Positions 1 through 8,260 are shown, counted from the first letter of the stretch. The stretch is 42,374 nucleotides of DNA from Thermohalobaculum sp050043005 (GCA_050043005.1 JBHJIZ010000068.1:1-42374), one strand, 5' to 3'. Translations and numbers: made by a program. The notes: generated by a model not told the origin, from the letters alone.

Positions 1-623
1 AGAAGACAGCGGGTGTCGAGACCACCGAGGAGACTGCCGAGGCGACCGTGATCCAGCCCCGCCACCGCATCCCCGAACGCGATCTGACGGAAGGGCAGAT
101 CCTTGTCTACCAGGTGCCGCTCCCAGAGCCGTTGCGCTTTCTGGAACCGCGCGAAACCGAAACGCGGAAGCTGCACGCGCTCGAAGACTACGGCCTGATG
201 CACGTGAAGCTGTACGAGGACATCAGCCAGCATGGTCAGATCGCGACGGCCTACGCCTACCCAGTCAAGGTCGAGGGCCGGTATGTGATGGACCCCTCGC
301 CGATCCCGAAATTCGACAATCCGAAGATGGAGATGGGGGCCCTGCAGTTGTTCGGAGCAGGCCGTGAGCAGCGCATCTATGCGGTGCCGCCCTATACTCA
401 GGTCGTCAGTCTCGACTTCGAGGATTTTCCCTTCGAGCGGATGCGCGCCGAAAAACCCTGTGCGCTGTGTGGAGCCGAGGACAGCTATCTGGACGAAGTT
501 ATCGTCGATGACGATGGCGGGCGGATGTTCGTGTGCTCGGATACCGATTTCTGCCGCGAGCGCCGGGAGGCCGGACATGTCGGTGAACAGGGCGCGCCCT
601 ATCAAGCTGAGGATGCTGCATGA
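1..623 (+). CDS. phnJ: PhnJ, C-P lyase catalytic subunit (5' end outside window)
   Basis: Radical-SAM carbon-phosphorus lyase that cleaves the C-P bond of alpha-D-ribose 1-methylphosphonate 5-phosphate, releasing alkane and the cyclic phosphate; it works within the PhnGHIJ core complex. The reading frame is open from base 3, so the N-terminal third lies upstream. Residues match the family closely: PIPKFDNPKMEM, GREQRIYAVPPYT, and a C-terminal cysteine set CxxC...C-x5-C (CALC and CSDTDFC) that in E. coli PhnJ holds the 4Fe-4S cluster and supplies the catalytic thiyl cysteine. The stop overlaps the next ATG (ATGA), showing translational coupling. A GTG at 48 is internal, because residues upstream of it (GVETTEETAEAT) still align with the family. 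No sign of decay. Confidence 0.97.
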   Translation, partial: KTAGVETTEETAEATVIQPRHRIPERDLTEGQILVYQVPLPEPLRFLEPRETETRKLHALEDYGLMHVKLYEDISQHGQIATAYAYPVKVEGRYVMDPSPIPKFDNPKMEMGALQLFGAGREQRIYAVPPYTQVVSLDFEDFPFERMRAEKPCALCGAEDSYLDEVIVDDDGGRMFVCSDTDFCRERREAGHVGEQGAPYQAEDAA

Positions 624-955
624 TCAATCAGTTGCGGATCTATGAGATCCCAGAAAGCAATGCCGGGCCATTCCACGACCGATTCCGTGATCAGGCCTGC
701 CCGATATTCGAACGGCATGGCTTCCGCATTCTCGCGATGTGGGAGAGCCGAAAGGAAGACAAGGTGTTCTTTGTCTACCTGCTTGCCTGGCGGAACGAGG
801 ACGAACTGCGGTCATGCTGGGAGAAATTCATGGCCGACGAGGAGTGGGCCGAGATCAAACGGGCGACCGCTGCGAAGCATGGAAACTTCGTCAACGGCAT
901 CGACGAGTTCGTACTTGCGCCAACGGAGTATTCGCAGGCTTTAGGAGACGTGTGA
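620..955 (+). CDS. NIPSNAP-family small protein inside the phn operon
   Basis: A 111-residue protein with the look of a single NIPSNAP (dimeric alpha-beta barrel) domain: it begins MINQLRIYEIPE, and has F..HGF and a central aromatic/charged stretch (VFFVYLLAWRNEDEL) followed by W..F..D.EW. Such domains are ferredoxin-like folds found in eukaryotic NIPSNAPs and in many bacterial operons, usually without known chemistry. It overlaps phnJ by 4 bases at its start (ATGA) and its TGA overlaps the phnK ATG (TGATG), so it is translated as part of the C-P lyase operon. It is not one of the standard phn genes. A role in phosphonate catabolism is inferred from position only; a mono-oxygenase-like or binding function is equally possible. 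Confidence 0.8.
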   Translation: MINQLRIYEIPESNAGPFHDRFRDQACPIFERHGFRILAMWESRKEDKVFFVYLLAWRNEDELRSCWEKFMADEEWAEIKRATAAKHGNFVNGIDEFVLAPTEYSQALGDV

Positions 956-1725
956 TGACGCCGTTGCTGCGTGTCGAAGATCTCTCGAAGTCTTACGGTC
1001 AGCGCATCGGCTGTACAGGGGTGTCTTTTGACCTCCACGAAGGTGAAGTGCTTGGCGTCGTTGGTGAATCGGGGTCCGGCAAGTCCACGCTGCTGAATTG
1101 TCTGGCCGGGCATCTGGCGCCGGATAAAGGCAAGGTTATCTTCAATACACGGGTGGATGGGCCGCGCGATACGCTGACAATGTCCGAGCCTGAACGACGG
1201 ATGCTGGGTCGGACAGACTGGGCGTTCGTGCACCAGAACCCCCGGGATGGACTGCGCATGTCGGTCAGCGCTGGCGGCAATGTCGGCGAGCGTCTGATGG
1301 CGGTCGGCGCACGTCACTACGGCAAGATCCGGGGTGCGGCGCTCGATTGGCTCGACAAGGTCGAGATTTCGGAGGACCGGATCGACGCCAGGCCCTCGGC
1401 GTTTTCTGGCGGGATGCAGCAGCGCTTGCAGATTGCCCGGAACCTGGTGACGGGCCCGCGGCTGGTCTTCATGGATGAGCCGACGGGCGGGTTGGACGTA
1501 TCGGTTCAAGCGCGATTGCTCGATCTGCTGCGTGGGCTGGTGCGCTCACTGGGGCTCAGCGCCATCGTGGTCACCCACGACATGGGCGTCGTGCGTCTGC
1601 TGGCCGATCGGCTGATGGTGATGAAGGACGGGCATGTGGTCGAGACCGGCCTTACGGATCAGGTGCTCGATGATCCACAGCACGCGTACACACAATTGTT
1701 GGTCAGTTCGGTTTTGAGGGTCTGA
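955..1725 (+). CDS. phnK: PhnK, C-P lyase-associated ABC-type ATPase
   Basis: ABC-family nucleotide-binding protein that docks on the PhnGHIJ core of C-P lyase and is thought to drive its conformational cycle rather than transport. It shows Walker A (GESGSGKST), the ABC signature (FSGGMQQR), Walker B with catalytic Glu (LVFMDEPT) and the H-loop (VVTHDMG). The start at 955 is chosen because the preceding gene ends on the overlapping TGATG and the resulting 256 residues match the usual PhnK length (about 250); the frame extends further upstream but runs into the neighbouring gene. It has oligopeptide-ABC-like features, as expected for PhnK. Followed 2 bases later by phnL. Confidence 0.95.
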   Translation: MTPLLRVEDLSKSYGQRIGCTGVSFDLHEGEVLGVVGESGSGKSTLLNCLAGHLAPDKGKVIFNTRVDGPRDTLTMSEPERRMLGRTDWAFVHQNPRDGLRMSVSAGGNVGERLMAVGARHYGKIRGAALDWLDKVEISEDRIDARPSAFSGGMQQRLQIARNLVTGPRLVFMDEPTGGLDVSVQARLLDLLRGLVRSLGLSAIVVTHDMGVVRLLADRLMVMKDGHVVETGLTDQVLDDPQHAYTQLLVSSVLRV

Positions 1726-1727
1726 CG

Positions 1728-2408
1728 ATGATTGAAGTCCAGAACGTGTCGAAAAGCTTCACACTTCACCAGCATGGCAGCACCGTGATTTCAGTGTTGG
1801 AGGACGGGAACCTAAGGGTTGCACCCGGTGAGTGCGTCGCCCTCACGGGAGTGTCAGGATCAGGAAAATCGACCCTGATGCGGATGATCTACGGCAACTA
1901 CCTGACGCAGGCGGGTTCGATCCGGGTCGGCGGGGTCGAAGTTGTCGGAGCGGAGCCACGCGAGATCCTCGCGCTGCGGCGCAAGACGCTCGGCTATGTC
2001 AGCCAGTTTTTGCGCGTGGTACCTCGGGTGCCGACCATCGATGTCGTCGCCGAGCCGTTGCTGGCGATCGGCACGTCTGAGGACGCTGCGCGGGCACGCG
2101 CCCGCGACCTGCTTGAACGGGTTCGGATTCCTGAAGCGTTGTGGACCCTTTCGCCGTTGACGTTCTCGGGCGGGGAACAGCAACGCGTGAACATCGCGCG
2201 CGGCTTCGCGCATGCCTATCCGGCGCTGCTGTTGGATGAACCGACAGCCTCGCTGGATCGGACAAACCGCGAAACCGTGCTGCAAATGATCGAGGAGGCC
2301 CGCGACGGGGGCGCTGCGATCGTCGGGATCTTCCACGATGTCGACGCGCGACAAAGGGTTTGCTCGCGCGAGGTCAACGTCTCGGCCTTCACGCCGATGG
2401 CGGCATGA
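1728..2408 (+). CDS. phnL: PhnL, C-P lyase-associated ABC-type ATPase
   Basis: Second ABC-type ATPase of the C-P lyase system; with PhnK it forms the nucleotide-binding pair on the catalytic core, and PhnL is also linked to the PhnI-dependent step that couples ATP to methylphosphonate. Walker A is GVSGSGKST, the signature is FSGGEQQR, and Walker B is LLLDEPTASLD. The H-loop histidine is in IFHDVDAR. The 226-residue length equals that of E. coli PhnL. The ATG follows a GAGGGT ribosome-binding sequence and lies 2 bases after the phnK stop. The stop overlaps the phnN ATG (ATGA). Confidence 0.95.
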   Translation: MIEVQNVSKSFTLHQHGSTVISVLEDGNLRVAPGECVALTGVSGSGKSTLMRMIYGNYLTQAGSIRVGGVEVVGAEPREILALRRKTLGYVSQFLRVVPRVPTIDVVAEPLLAIGTSEDAARARARDLLERVRIPEALWTLSPLTFSGGEQQRVNIARGFAHAYPALLLDEPTASLDRTNRETVLQMIEEARDGGAAIVGIFHDVDARQRVCSREVNVSAFTPMAA

Positions 2409-2953
2409 CCCGAGGGTCCTTCGTCGCGGTGGTCGGGCCGTCTGGCGCAGGCAAGGACACCTTGATCCGCGAAGCAATAGCCGGGCGCGCCGACATGATC
2501 CTTGCGCGGCGCGTGATCACGCGACCGCCTGCGCCCGATAGCGAGGATTTCGAAAGCGTCAACACTGCCGAATTCACCCGCCGCCGCGAAGCCGGGGTAT
2601 TCGCCATGCATTGGGAGGCTCATGGCCTGAGTTATGGCATCCCGATCACTGTAGATGCTCAACTTGCTACGGGCTTCAACGTCATCGCCAATCTTTCCCG
2701 AAAATTGATCGAGACCGGGCGGCAGCGTTTCGAGAGCTTCCGAGTCATCGTGGTCGCTGCCCCGGTGGCTGTCTTAGCCGAACGGCTCGCGCAACGCGGG
2801 CGCGAAACTGCCGAAGACATCGCGAAGCGTCTCAAGCGGGCAGGCTTCGCTCCGCCGGTTGGGGATGATGTGATCACGGTCGAGAACGGCGGCGATCTGC
2901 AAACTGCCGTCGCGGCGTTTCGGGCGGCGCTGCCTCAGCCGGCCAATGGGTAG
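2405..2953 (+). CDS. phnN: PhnN, ribose 1,5-bisphosphokinase
   Basis: Phosphorylates alpha-D-ribose 1,5-bisphosphate, the product released downstream of C-P bond cleavage, to PRPP, returning the ribose to metabolism. The P-loop VGPSGAGKDT sits at residues 9-18, followed by guanylate-kinase-like features (RRVITRPP and the SYGIP segment). Start 2405 gives 182 residues, the usual PhnN size; it overlaps the phnL stop in ATGA. The longer upstream frame would overlap phnL by 45 bases and is not needed. The 3' end overlaps the convergent DUF1045 gene by 19 bases. Confidence 0.94.
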   Translation: MTRGSFVAVVGPSGAGKDTLIREAIAGRADMILARRVITRPPAPDSEDFESVNTAEFTRRREAGVFAMHWEAHGLSYGIPITVDAQLATGFNVIANLSRKLIETGRQRFESFRVIVVAAPVAVLAERLAQRGRETAEDIAKRLKRAGFAPPVGDDVITVENGGDLQTAVAAFRAALPQPANG

Positions 2954-3621
2954 CGCTCGATGATCTGGAACTGTCCATCAGCAGCACGTTCGCCGAACAG
3001 CGCGATCTCCGTCATCTCGAACGGGGCTTTGCAGAAAGGTTCCGTAAGGGGTGTTAGGACCGCTTCAAGATCGCGGGCCTCTTCCGCGTCGAGACGGCCG
3101 GAAAGCGTCAGATGAAACCGGAACTCCTCGAGCACATAGGGATATCCCCAATCCTGGAGCAGCTTCTCCTGCCGATTGGTAAGACCGTTTGCGCGCCGTT
3201 TGCGCAAATCGCCCTCTGTCGGCGCTTCGCGAAATCCGAACAGACCACGCACGAGCGATGCGTGCAGGGCATTCAGATCTTCGGACGGCGCGGACGGCAC
3301 CAGCGCAAGAAAGTGGCCCAAGCGTTTCAGGACAAGAGGTGCGGTTTCGAACGGCGCCGCAGTGGTGGCAATGGCCCGCGCAGCGGCCGAAAGCTGATCC
3401 GCGGAAGCACCGGACTTCAGTCGCAGCGGCGAGGTCAGCGTCCCGTGAAATCCGTACTTCCTGGGCGTCTCTGTCAGTCGGGCGACATCAACGCCGCACT
3501 CCGGATGCGCCAAGGTCCGGGCGCTATCAGCATCCCAGCCAAGCCACGAGGCTCCGAACCGCGCGAGACCGGAACCGGCATGGGGCGCGTAGTAGACGGC
3601 ATATCGGGTGAATTCGGGCAC
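2935..3621 (-). CDS. DUF1045 phosphonate-metabolism protein (2H phosphoesterase-like)
   Basis: A 228-residue member of the DUF1045 family, found almost only beside C-P lyase genes. It carries two spaced H-x-T motifs, YGFHGTL near residue 60 and FRFHLTL near 167, the signature of 2H phosphoesterases acting on cyclic or 2',3'-type phosphodiesters. An attractive inferred substrate is the cyclic phosphate intermediate of the pathway, or a related by-product, since no phnP is visible here. The start codon is GTG. It is transcribed away from phnM and toward phnN, with a 19-base tail-to-tail overlap with phnN. No signal peptide, so cytoplasmic. Confidence 0.9.
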   Translation of the reverse strand: MPEFTRYAVYYAPHAGSGLARFGASWLGWDADSARTLAHPECGVDVARLTETPRKYGFHGTLTSPLRLKSGASADQLSAAARAIATTAAPFETAPLVLKRLGHFLALVPSAPSEDLNALHASLVRGLFGFREAPTEGDLRKRRANGLTNRQEKLLQDWGYPYVLEEFRFHLTLSGRLDAEEARDLEAVLTPLTEPFCKAPFEMTEIALFGERAADGQFQIIERYPLAG

Positions 3622-3668
3622 GGTTCAGGCGATCCTCAAAGATTTGACTGCGCGCTACTTGCACCGCT

Positions 3669-3686
3669 TTGTCACAAAACCGCGAC
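3669..3686 (+). promoter_or_regulatory. Possible Pho box between DUF1045 and phnM
   Basis: In the 103-base divergent gap there is TTGTCAC-AAAA-CCGCGAC, which has the two-times-7 with A-tract-spacer layout of a PhoB binding site (consensus CTGTCAT-N4-CTGTCAT). The first half matches 5 of 7 positions and the second is poor. Phosphonate genes are commonly PhoB-controlled, so the site is plausible for phnM, the divergent DUF1045 gene, or both. Confidence 0.35.
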
Positions 3687-3724
3687 GATCACATGCGACA
3701 TGCTCGCAGTAGACGGAGACCGCC

Positions 3725-4912
3725 ATGAATGATGCGAGTGCCGAGGCACGATCCGCGACACCGGTTGCAGCCGGTGAAACGGTTCTGACGAACGCACAAC
3801 TCGTTCTGGAAGATGAAGTCATTGGAGGCTCCGTCCGGGTCGTCGGTGGCCGTATCGCCGAGGTTGCTCAGGGCCGATCATCTGTCCCAGGTGCTGTAGA
3901 CTGCGAGAGCAATTTTCTGGCGCCCGGGCTGGTTGAGCTCCACACAGACAATCTTGAGCGCCATCTGGTGCCGAGACCCGGCGTGAAGTGGCCCCGCAGG
4001 AACGCGATCATCGCCCATGATGCTGAACTGGCCTCGACCGGGATCACGACGGTGTTTGACGCATTGCGGGTTGGGTCGATCCTGTCCGAGACAAAATCGA
4101 AATACGGCAAGTATGCGCGCGAAACCTGCACTGAAATTCTGGATCTTCGCGCCAGTCACCTGCTCAAGATCAGCCACTTCTTCCATCTGCGTGCCGAGAT
4201 CTGTTCGGAGACTCTGGTGGAGGAGCTGGCAGAATTCGGCACCGAGGATCGAATCGGCCTTGTCAGTTTGATGGATCCCACTCCCGGGCAGAGGCAGTTT
4301 GCTGATCTGGAACAGTTTCGCACCTATTTGTCGGGCAAGCACTCCATGTCTGGGTCCGATATCGAGCATCACTTTGCAAAGCTCCGGTCGATCAAGGAGA
4401 GGTTTGGTCATGCCCACGAGCAAGCGGGTATCTGCCGGGCGACGGAACTGGGCGCGATCCTGGCGAGCCACGACGACACACTGGTCGAGCATGTCGAACA
4501 GTCGGCTTCAAATGGTGTCCAACTGGCCGAGTTTCCCACGACGATGGATGCAGCCCGCGCTTGCCGTGAGAAGAACATCGCCGTGATGATGGGGGCTCCG
4601 AACGTTGTTCGCGGGGGGTCGCACTCGGGCAATGTCGCGGCGCATGAACTCGCAGATGCCGGACTCTTGGACATTCTGTCCTCGGACTACGTGCCAGCTG
4701 CACTCTTGATGGGAGCAGTGATGCTCGGCGAGCGCTTGGGGAACATGGCGCAGGGTTTGGCGACCGTGACAGCGGCACCCGCGAAGGCGACACATCTGCT
4801 CGATCGTGGGGCCCTGGAGGCAGGCAGACGCGCAGACTTCGTGCGGTTTGCGATCAACGAACACATCCCGATGGTCCGGGCGGCCTGGGTTCAGGGCGTA
4901 CAGGTGGCCTGA
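3725..4912 (+). CDS. phnM: PhnM, ribose 1-methylphosphonate 5-triphosphate diphosphatase
   Basis: Metal-dependent amidohydrolase-fold enzyme that removes pyrophosphate from alpha-D-ribose 1-methylphosphonate 5-triphosphate, making the substrate of PhnJ. The metal-site motif LVELHTDNLERH is at about residues 70-81, followed by a second histidine in IIAHDAEL and the PTTMDAARA and SSDYVPAALL segments typical of PhnM. At 395 residues it is close to the family norm (about 380). The ATG is preceded by GGAGA. The gene starts its own unit, separated from the phnJ-N block by the reversed DUF1045 gene. It ends 6 bases before the convergent clpS stop. Confidence 0.96.
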   Translation: MNDASAEARSATPVAAGETVLTNAQLVLEDEVIGGSVRVVGGRIAEVAQGRSSVPGAVDCESNFLAPGLVELHTDNLERHLVPRPGVKWPRRNAIIAHDAELASTGITTVFDALRVGSILSETKSKYGKYARETCTEILDLRASHLLKISHFFHLRAEICSETLVEELAEFGTEDRIGLVSLMDPTPGQRQFADLEQFRTYLSGKHSMSGSDIEHHFAKLRSIKERFGHAHEQAGICRATELGAILASHDDTLVEHVEQSASNGVQLAEFPTTMDAARACREKNIAVMMGAPNVVRGGSHSGNVAAHELADAGLLDILSSDYVPAALLMGAVMLGERLGNMAQGLATVTAAPAKATHLLDRGALEAGRRADFVRFAINEHIPMVRAAWVQGVQVA

Positions 4913-4922
4913 GGCGCCTCAG
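4909..4922. other. 14-bp palindrome spanning the phnM and clpS stop codons
   Basis: CTGAGGCGCCTCAG is a perfect 14-bp palindrome that contains the TGA of phnM on the plus strand and the TGA of clpS on the minus strand. With no loop and no T-run it is a weak terminator candidate; it may simply be a compact tail-to-tail junction. Confidence 0.5.
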
Positions 4923-5227
4923 TCTTCGGGCTCGGTGGTGAACATCAGCGGAAATCCGTGCTCCTTGCCAAGCTCCATCGCGCGCTCGGCCTTCGTTTCA
5001 GCGATGTCCTTGGTGTAGACGGCAACGCCGCAGGCGCCTTTCTGATGTGCCGTCATCATCACCACATGTGCGCGCTCGGGACCCATGCCGAACACTTCCT
5101 TCAGAACGATCGTGACGAACTCGCGCGGCGTGAAATCGTCGTTCAGCAAGATGACCTTGAACATCCGGGGTCGTTCGACCTTCGGTTTCGTCTTGGTTTT
5201 TGGATCTGCCGTATCGGTCTGCGCCAT
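4919..5227 (-). CDS. clpS: ClpS, ClpAP adaptor of the N-end rule pathway
   Basis: Adaptor that binds proteins with destabilising N-terminal residues and hands them to the ClpA unfoldase. The core motif KVILLNDDFTPREFV, the HVVMMTAHQKG helix and GVAVYTKDIAETKA are all present, including the Asn-Asp-Asp at the substrate pocket. The start at 5227 (MAQTDTADPK) gives 102 residues, the usual size; the frame runs 36 codons further upstream but that part has no family similarity and overlaps the divergent promoter region. clpA is not adjacent in this window. Convergent with phnM, divergent from nhaA. Confidence 0.93.
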   Translation of the reverse strand: MAQTDTADPKTKTKPKVERPRMFKVILLNDDFTPREFVTIVLKEVFGMGPERAHVVMMTAHQKGACGVAVYTKDIAETKAERAMELGKEHGFPLMFTTEPED

Positions 5228-5382
5228 GGGCAACGAACATAGCGCGATGCGCTGGGCAACCAATGCGGCTGTTACGGCGATTTTTCCACCGTCACACAGC
5301 GTTTTTCGCACTGCAAAATATTGTTCCAAAGACACACGGTCCTACATCCAATCGGACTTCAATATTCTCGGAGGAACGACGC

Positions 5383-6582
5383 ATGGACAGTGCCGCTAAA
5401 GGCATGTCGACGGAGACGAAGGCTGGCTTGGTGCTCGCGGCAGCGGCGCTGCTGGGGCTGCTCTTCGAGAACATCGCCGTTCTGACGCCGATTTATGACA
5501 TCTTGCTGGGCGCGAAGCTGACTGTGGCCATCGAGGGCGCCGCCATAGACAAGCCTTTATTGCTTTGGATCAATGACGGCCTCATGGCGATCTTCTTCCT
5601 GTTCGTGGCGCTTGAGATCAAGAAAGAGATCGTCGAAGGCGCGCTGAGCGACTGGCAGAAGGCCGCATTGCCGGTCTATGGCGCGATTGGTGGCATGGCC
5701 ATACCGGCGCTGGTGTTCGTCGGCATCGTCGGGATCGAAAGCGCCGAAGCACGCGGCTGGGCGATTCCAGCCGCCACCGATATCGCCTTTGCTTTGGGCG
5801 TGCTGTCTCTGTTCGGAAATCGTGTTGCGCCGTCGCTGAAGATCTTCTTGCTGGCCTTGGCAATCGTCGATGACCTGGCCGCGATCGCCATCATCGCGGT
5901 GTTCTATACCGACGAATTGTCCACCACGGCGCTGTTCCTCGGCCTGGGCGGCCTCGCCGTTCTAGGCGGCATGAACCTCGCTGGTGTACGCAATCTGGGT
6001 ATGTTCGTCATCGTTGGCTTGGTGATGTGGGTCTGCGTTTTGAAGTCCGGGGTGCACGCGACCCTGGCCGGCGTGGCGCTGGGCTTCGCAATCCCAATCA
6101 AACGCGACAGCACGGGCTACTCCCCGATGATCACGCTGAAATACGCGCTGATGCCATGGGTCAGTTTCTTCGTGATGCCCGTCTTCGCCTTTGCCAATGC
6201 CGGTGTCCCGCTGGGCGGGCTTTCACTGGCCGACTTTGGCGCGCCGCTGACCCTGGGCATCGCGGCAGGCCTTTTCATCGGCAAACAGATCGGTGTCTTC
6301 GGCATGGCCTGGGGCGCAATCAAGCTCGGACTGGCGCAGCCGCCGGAAGGCGGTTCTATGCTGCAACTCTATGGCGTATCGCTGCTGGCGGGGATCGGCT
6401 TCACGATGAGTCTGTTTATCGGCACGCTCGCGTTCTCGGACATCGAGTTCCAGAACTCCGTCCGGCTGGGCGTGTTGTCGGGTTCGCTGCTCTCCGGCCT
6501 GCTTGGTGCCGCGGTGTTGGCCTACGCCACGGCAAGCGGCCATGCACCCTCTGCTCGCAAGGAAGCCTACGCTGCGGAATGA
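5383..6582 (+). CDS. nhaA: NhaA, Na+/H+ antiporter
   Basis: Inner-membrane antiporter that exports Na+ (or Li+) in exchange for protons, giving salt and pH tolerance. It is 399 residues with about 12 hydrophobic segments. The ion-binding pair Asp163-Asp164 in AIVDDLAAIA falls at the same numbers as in E. coli NhaA. The start at 5383 (MDSAAKGMST) has a strong GGAGGAACGAC ribosome-binding site; an earlier in-frame start at 5200 would overlap clpS and lacks such a site. The gene is single, divergent from clpS, and followed by a strong hairpin. Confidence 0.96.
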   Translation: MDSAAKGMSTETKAGLVLAAAALLGLLFENIAVLTPIYDILLGAKLTVAIEGAAIDKPLLLWINDGLMAIFFLFVALEIKKEIVEGALSDWQKAALPVYGAIGGMAIPALVFVGIVGIESAEARGWAIPAATDIAFALGVLSLFGNRVAPSLKIFLLALAIVDDLAAIAIIAVFYTDELSTTALFLGLGGLAVLGGMNLAGVRNLGMFVIVGLVMWVCVLKSGVHATLAGVALGFAIPIKRDSTGYSPMITLKYALMPWVSFFVMPVFAFANAGVPLGGLSLADFGAPLTLGIAAGLFIGKQIGVFGMAWGAIKLGLAQPPEGGSMLQLYGVSLLAGIGFTMSLFIGTLAFSDIEFQNSVRLGVLSGSLLSGLLGAAVLAYATASGHAPSARKEAYAAE

Positions 6583-6597
6583 GCCTGCGCTTTCCGT

Positions 6598-6629
6598 GAC
6601 GCAAGGGTGACTGTGTTTTCCCTTGCGTC
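6598..6629 (+). terminator. Hairpin after nhaA
   Basis: A perfect 10-bp stem, GACGCAAGGG (6598-6607) with CCCTTGCGTC (6620-6629), encloses a 12-base loop that includes TTTT. It lies 16 bases past the nhaA stop and before phoH. There is no clean T-run after the stem, so it may be a terminator of weak intrinsic type or an mRNA-end stabiliser. Confidence 0.55.
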
Positions 6630-6685
6630 GCCGGTTTGGCTCGGTCAACGTGTAGTGGTGATCGAGCGAAAAGGAACATTATCTC

Positions 6686-7708
6686 GTGTCGAGTACTGCC
6701 GCCGGGGATGTCGCTTTGCCTGACGACCTGCACGAGACCCTGATCGAGTTCCCTGACAATCGTCTTCTGATCGAGCTTTGCGGTCAGTTTGATCGAAATC
6801 TTGCGCAGATCGAGCAAGGGTTGGACGTCGTGATCATGCGGCGGGGCAATGTTCTGGCACTGCATGGTTCCGCAGACATCCAGGTCGCCGCCAAGGCCGC
6901 TCTTCAGGCATTGTACGAACGGCTTGAAGATGGTCGCACGGTTGAACCCGCCGATATTCAAGCGATCATCCGGATGGGCCCCGAGGCCGCTGGAGAGGCT
7001 GCATCGGCTCAGAGTGCTGCCACGCAACTCGACATGTTTCCCGGCGGGCGGCTCGAAATCCGGACAAAGAAGAGAACCATCGAGCCGCGTACGACCGCGC
7101 AAAGGGTTTACGTCTCTCATCTATTCAACAATGAACTGGTGTTCGGAATTGGCCCAGCGGGCACTGGCAAGACCTATCTTGCCGTCGCCGCAGCCGTGGC
7201 GATGTTCGTAGACGGCCAGGTTGACAAGATCATCCTGAGCCGTCCGGCCGTCGAAGCCGGTGAGCGCCTTGGGTTTCTTCCCGGCACGGAGAAGGAGAAG
7301 ATGGACCCTTATATGCGCCCGCTCTACGATGCGTTGGGGGACATGCTGCCAGGCAAACAGGTCAACAAACTCATGGAGGAAGGCAAGATCGAGATCGCGC
7401 CGCTCGCCTTTATGCGGGGGCGGACGCTGTCGAATGCGTTTGTGGTGCTCGACGAGGCACAGAACACGACCGAGATGCAGATGAAGATGTTTCTCACACG
7501 GATGGGCGAAGGCAGCCGGATGGCGATCACTGGCGATCCAAGCCAGATCGATCTTCCGCGGGGTGTGCAGTCCGGGCTCGTACAAGCTTTACGGATCCTC
7601 GAACAGGTCGACGAGATCGGTTTTGTCCGGTTCTCTGCAGTGGATGTCGTGCGCCATCCACTGGTGGCGAAGATCGTGCAGGCGTACGACAAGGACGCTC
7701 CGGCTTGA
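6686..7708 (+). CDS. phoH: PhoH-family ATPase
   Basis: P-loop ATPase of the PhoH/YbeZ family, linked to RNA handling together with YbeY. Walker A GPAGTGKT lies near residue 157 and Walker B is FVVLDEAQNT, followed by TRMGEGSRMAITGDPSQIDLP, a helicase-like motif. The 340-residue length is typical. The start codon is GTG at 6686, preceded by AAGGAA. It is first in the conserved phoH - ybeY - CBS - lnt operon; ybeY begins one base after its stop. Confidence 0.94.
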   Translation: MSSTAAGDVALPDDLHETLIEFPDNRLLIELCGQFDRNLAQIEQGLDVVIMRRGNVLALHGSADIQVAAKAALQALYERLEDGRTVEPADIQAIIRMGPEAAGEAASAQSAATQLDMFPGGRLEIRTKKRTIEPRTTAQRVYVSHLFNNELVFGIGPAGTGKTYLAVAAAVAMFVDGQVDKIILSRPAVEAGERLGFLPGTEKEKMDPYMRPLYDALGDMLPGKQVNKLMEEGKIEIAPLAFMRGRTLSNAFVVLDEAQNTTEMQMKMFLTRMGEGSRMAITGDPSQIDLPRGVQSGLVQALRILEQVDEIGFVRFSAVDVVRHPLVAKIVQAYDKDAPA

Positions 7709-7709
7709 G

Positions 7710-8222
7710 ATGGCGATTGTCGATTTGCTGATCGAGCATCCGGGATGGCGGGAGGCGCTTCCGGAGATTGACGATGTCGCTGAGCAGGCCGCCGCCATGG
7801 CGCTGAACGTGCTCAGAGACTCCGATCGACCCTTCGAGATTTGCATCATGGCATGCGACGATGAGCGGATCGCGGCGCTGAACGGGGAGTTTCGGGAGAA
7901 GCCTTTGCCGACCAACGTCCTGTCTTGGCCAGCGTTCGATCTGGCGCCGTCGACGCCCGGCGGTGTGCCCGAAGAACCGCCGACATCGATGGTTGCAGGG
8001 CAGCCGGTTTTTCTGGGCGATGTCGCAATTTCGCTGCAGACCTTGGAACGTGAGGCTGACGCGGCATCTCGACCCTTGAAAAGCCACGTAATGCACCTGA
8101 TCTTGCATGGATGCCTGCATCTTTTGGGGTTTGACCATGAAACGCCCGAGGACGCAGGCAGGATGGAAGCGTTGGAGACCTGCACAATGATTACAGCGGG
8201 CTACGGCGATCCATATGCGTAA
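7710..8222 (+). CDS. ybeY: YbeY, rRNA maturation endoribonuclease
   Basis: Zinc-dependent RNase needed for 16S rRNA 3' maturation and ribosome quality control. The metal motif HGCLHLLGFDH (H-x3-H-x5-H) is near the C-terminus (about residues 129-139). Start 7710 gives 170 residues, matching the family; the frame could open further upstream only inside phoH. One base separates it from the phoH stop. Downstream, the CBS gene starts 38 bases later. Confidence 0.95.
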   Translation: MAIVDLLIEHPGWREALPEIDDVAEQAAAMALNVLRDSDRPFEICIMACDDERIAALNGEFREKPLPTNVLSWPAFDLAPSTPGGVPEEPPTSMVAGQPVFLGDVAISLQTLEREADAASRPLKSHVMHLILHGCLHLLGFDHETPEDAGRMEALETCTMITAGYGDPYA

Positions 8223-8260
8223 GAGGGGCACGGTGCAGCCGCACCGCAGAGAAAGAAACG

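Noticed and set aside
739..954. Upstream extension of phnK
   Set aside because: It overlaps the NIPSNAP gene in another frame and adds no conserved residues.
5200..5382. Upstream extension of nhaA
   Set aside because: The extra 61 codons overlap clpS and lack similarity, while 5383 has a strong ribosome-binding site.
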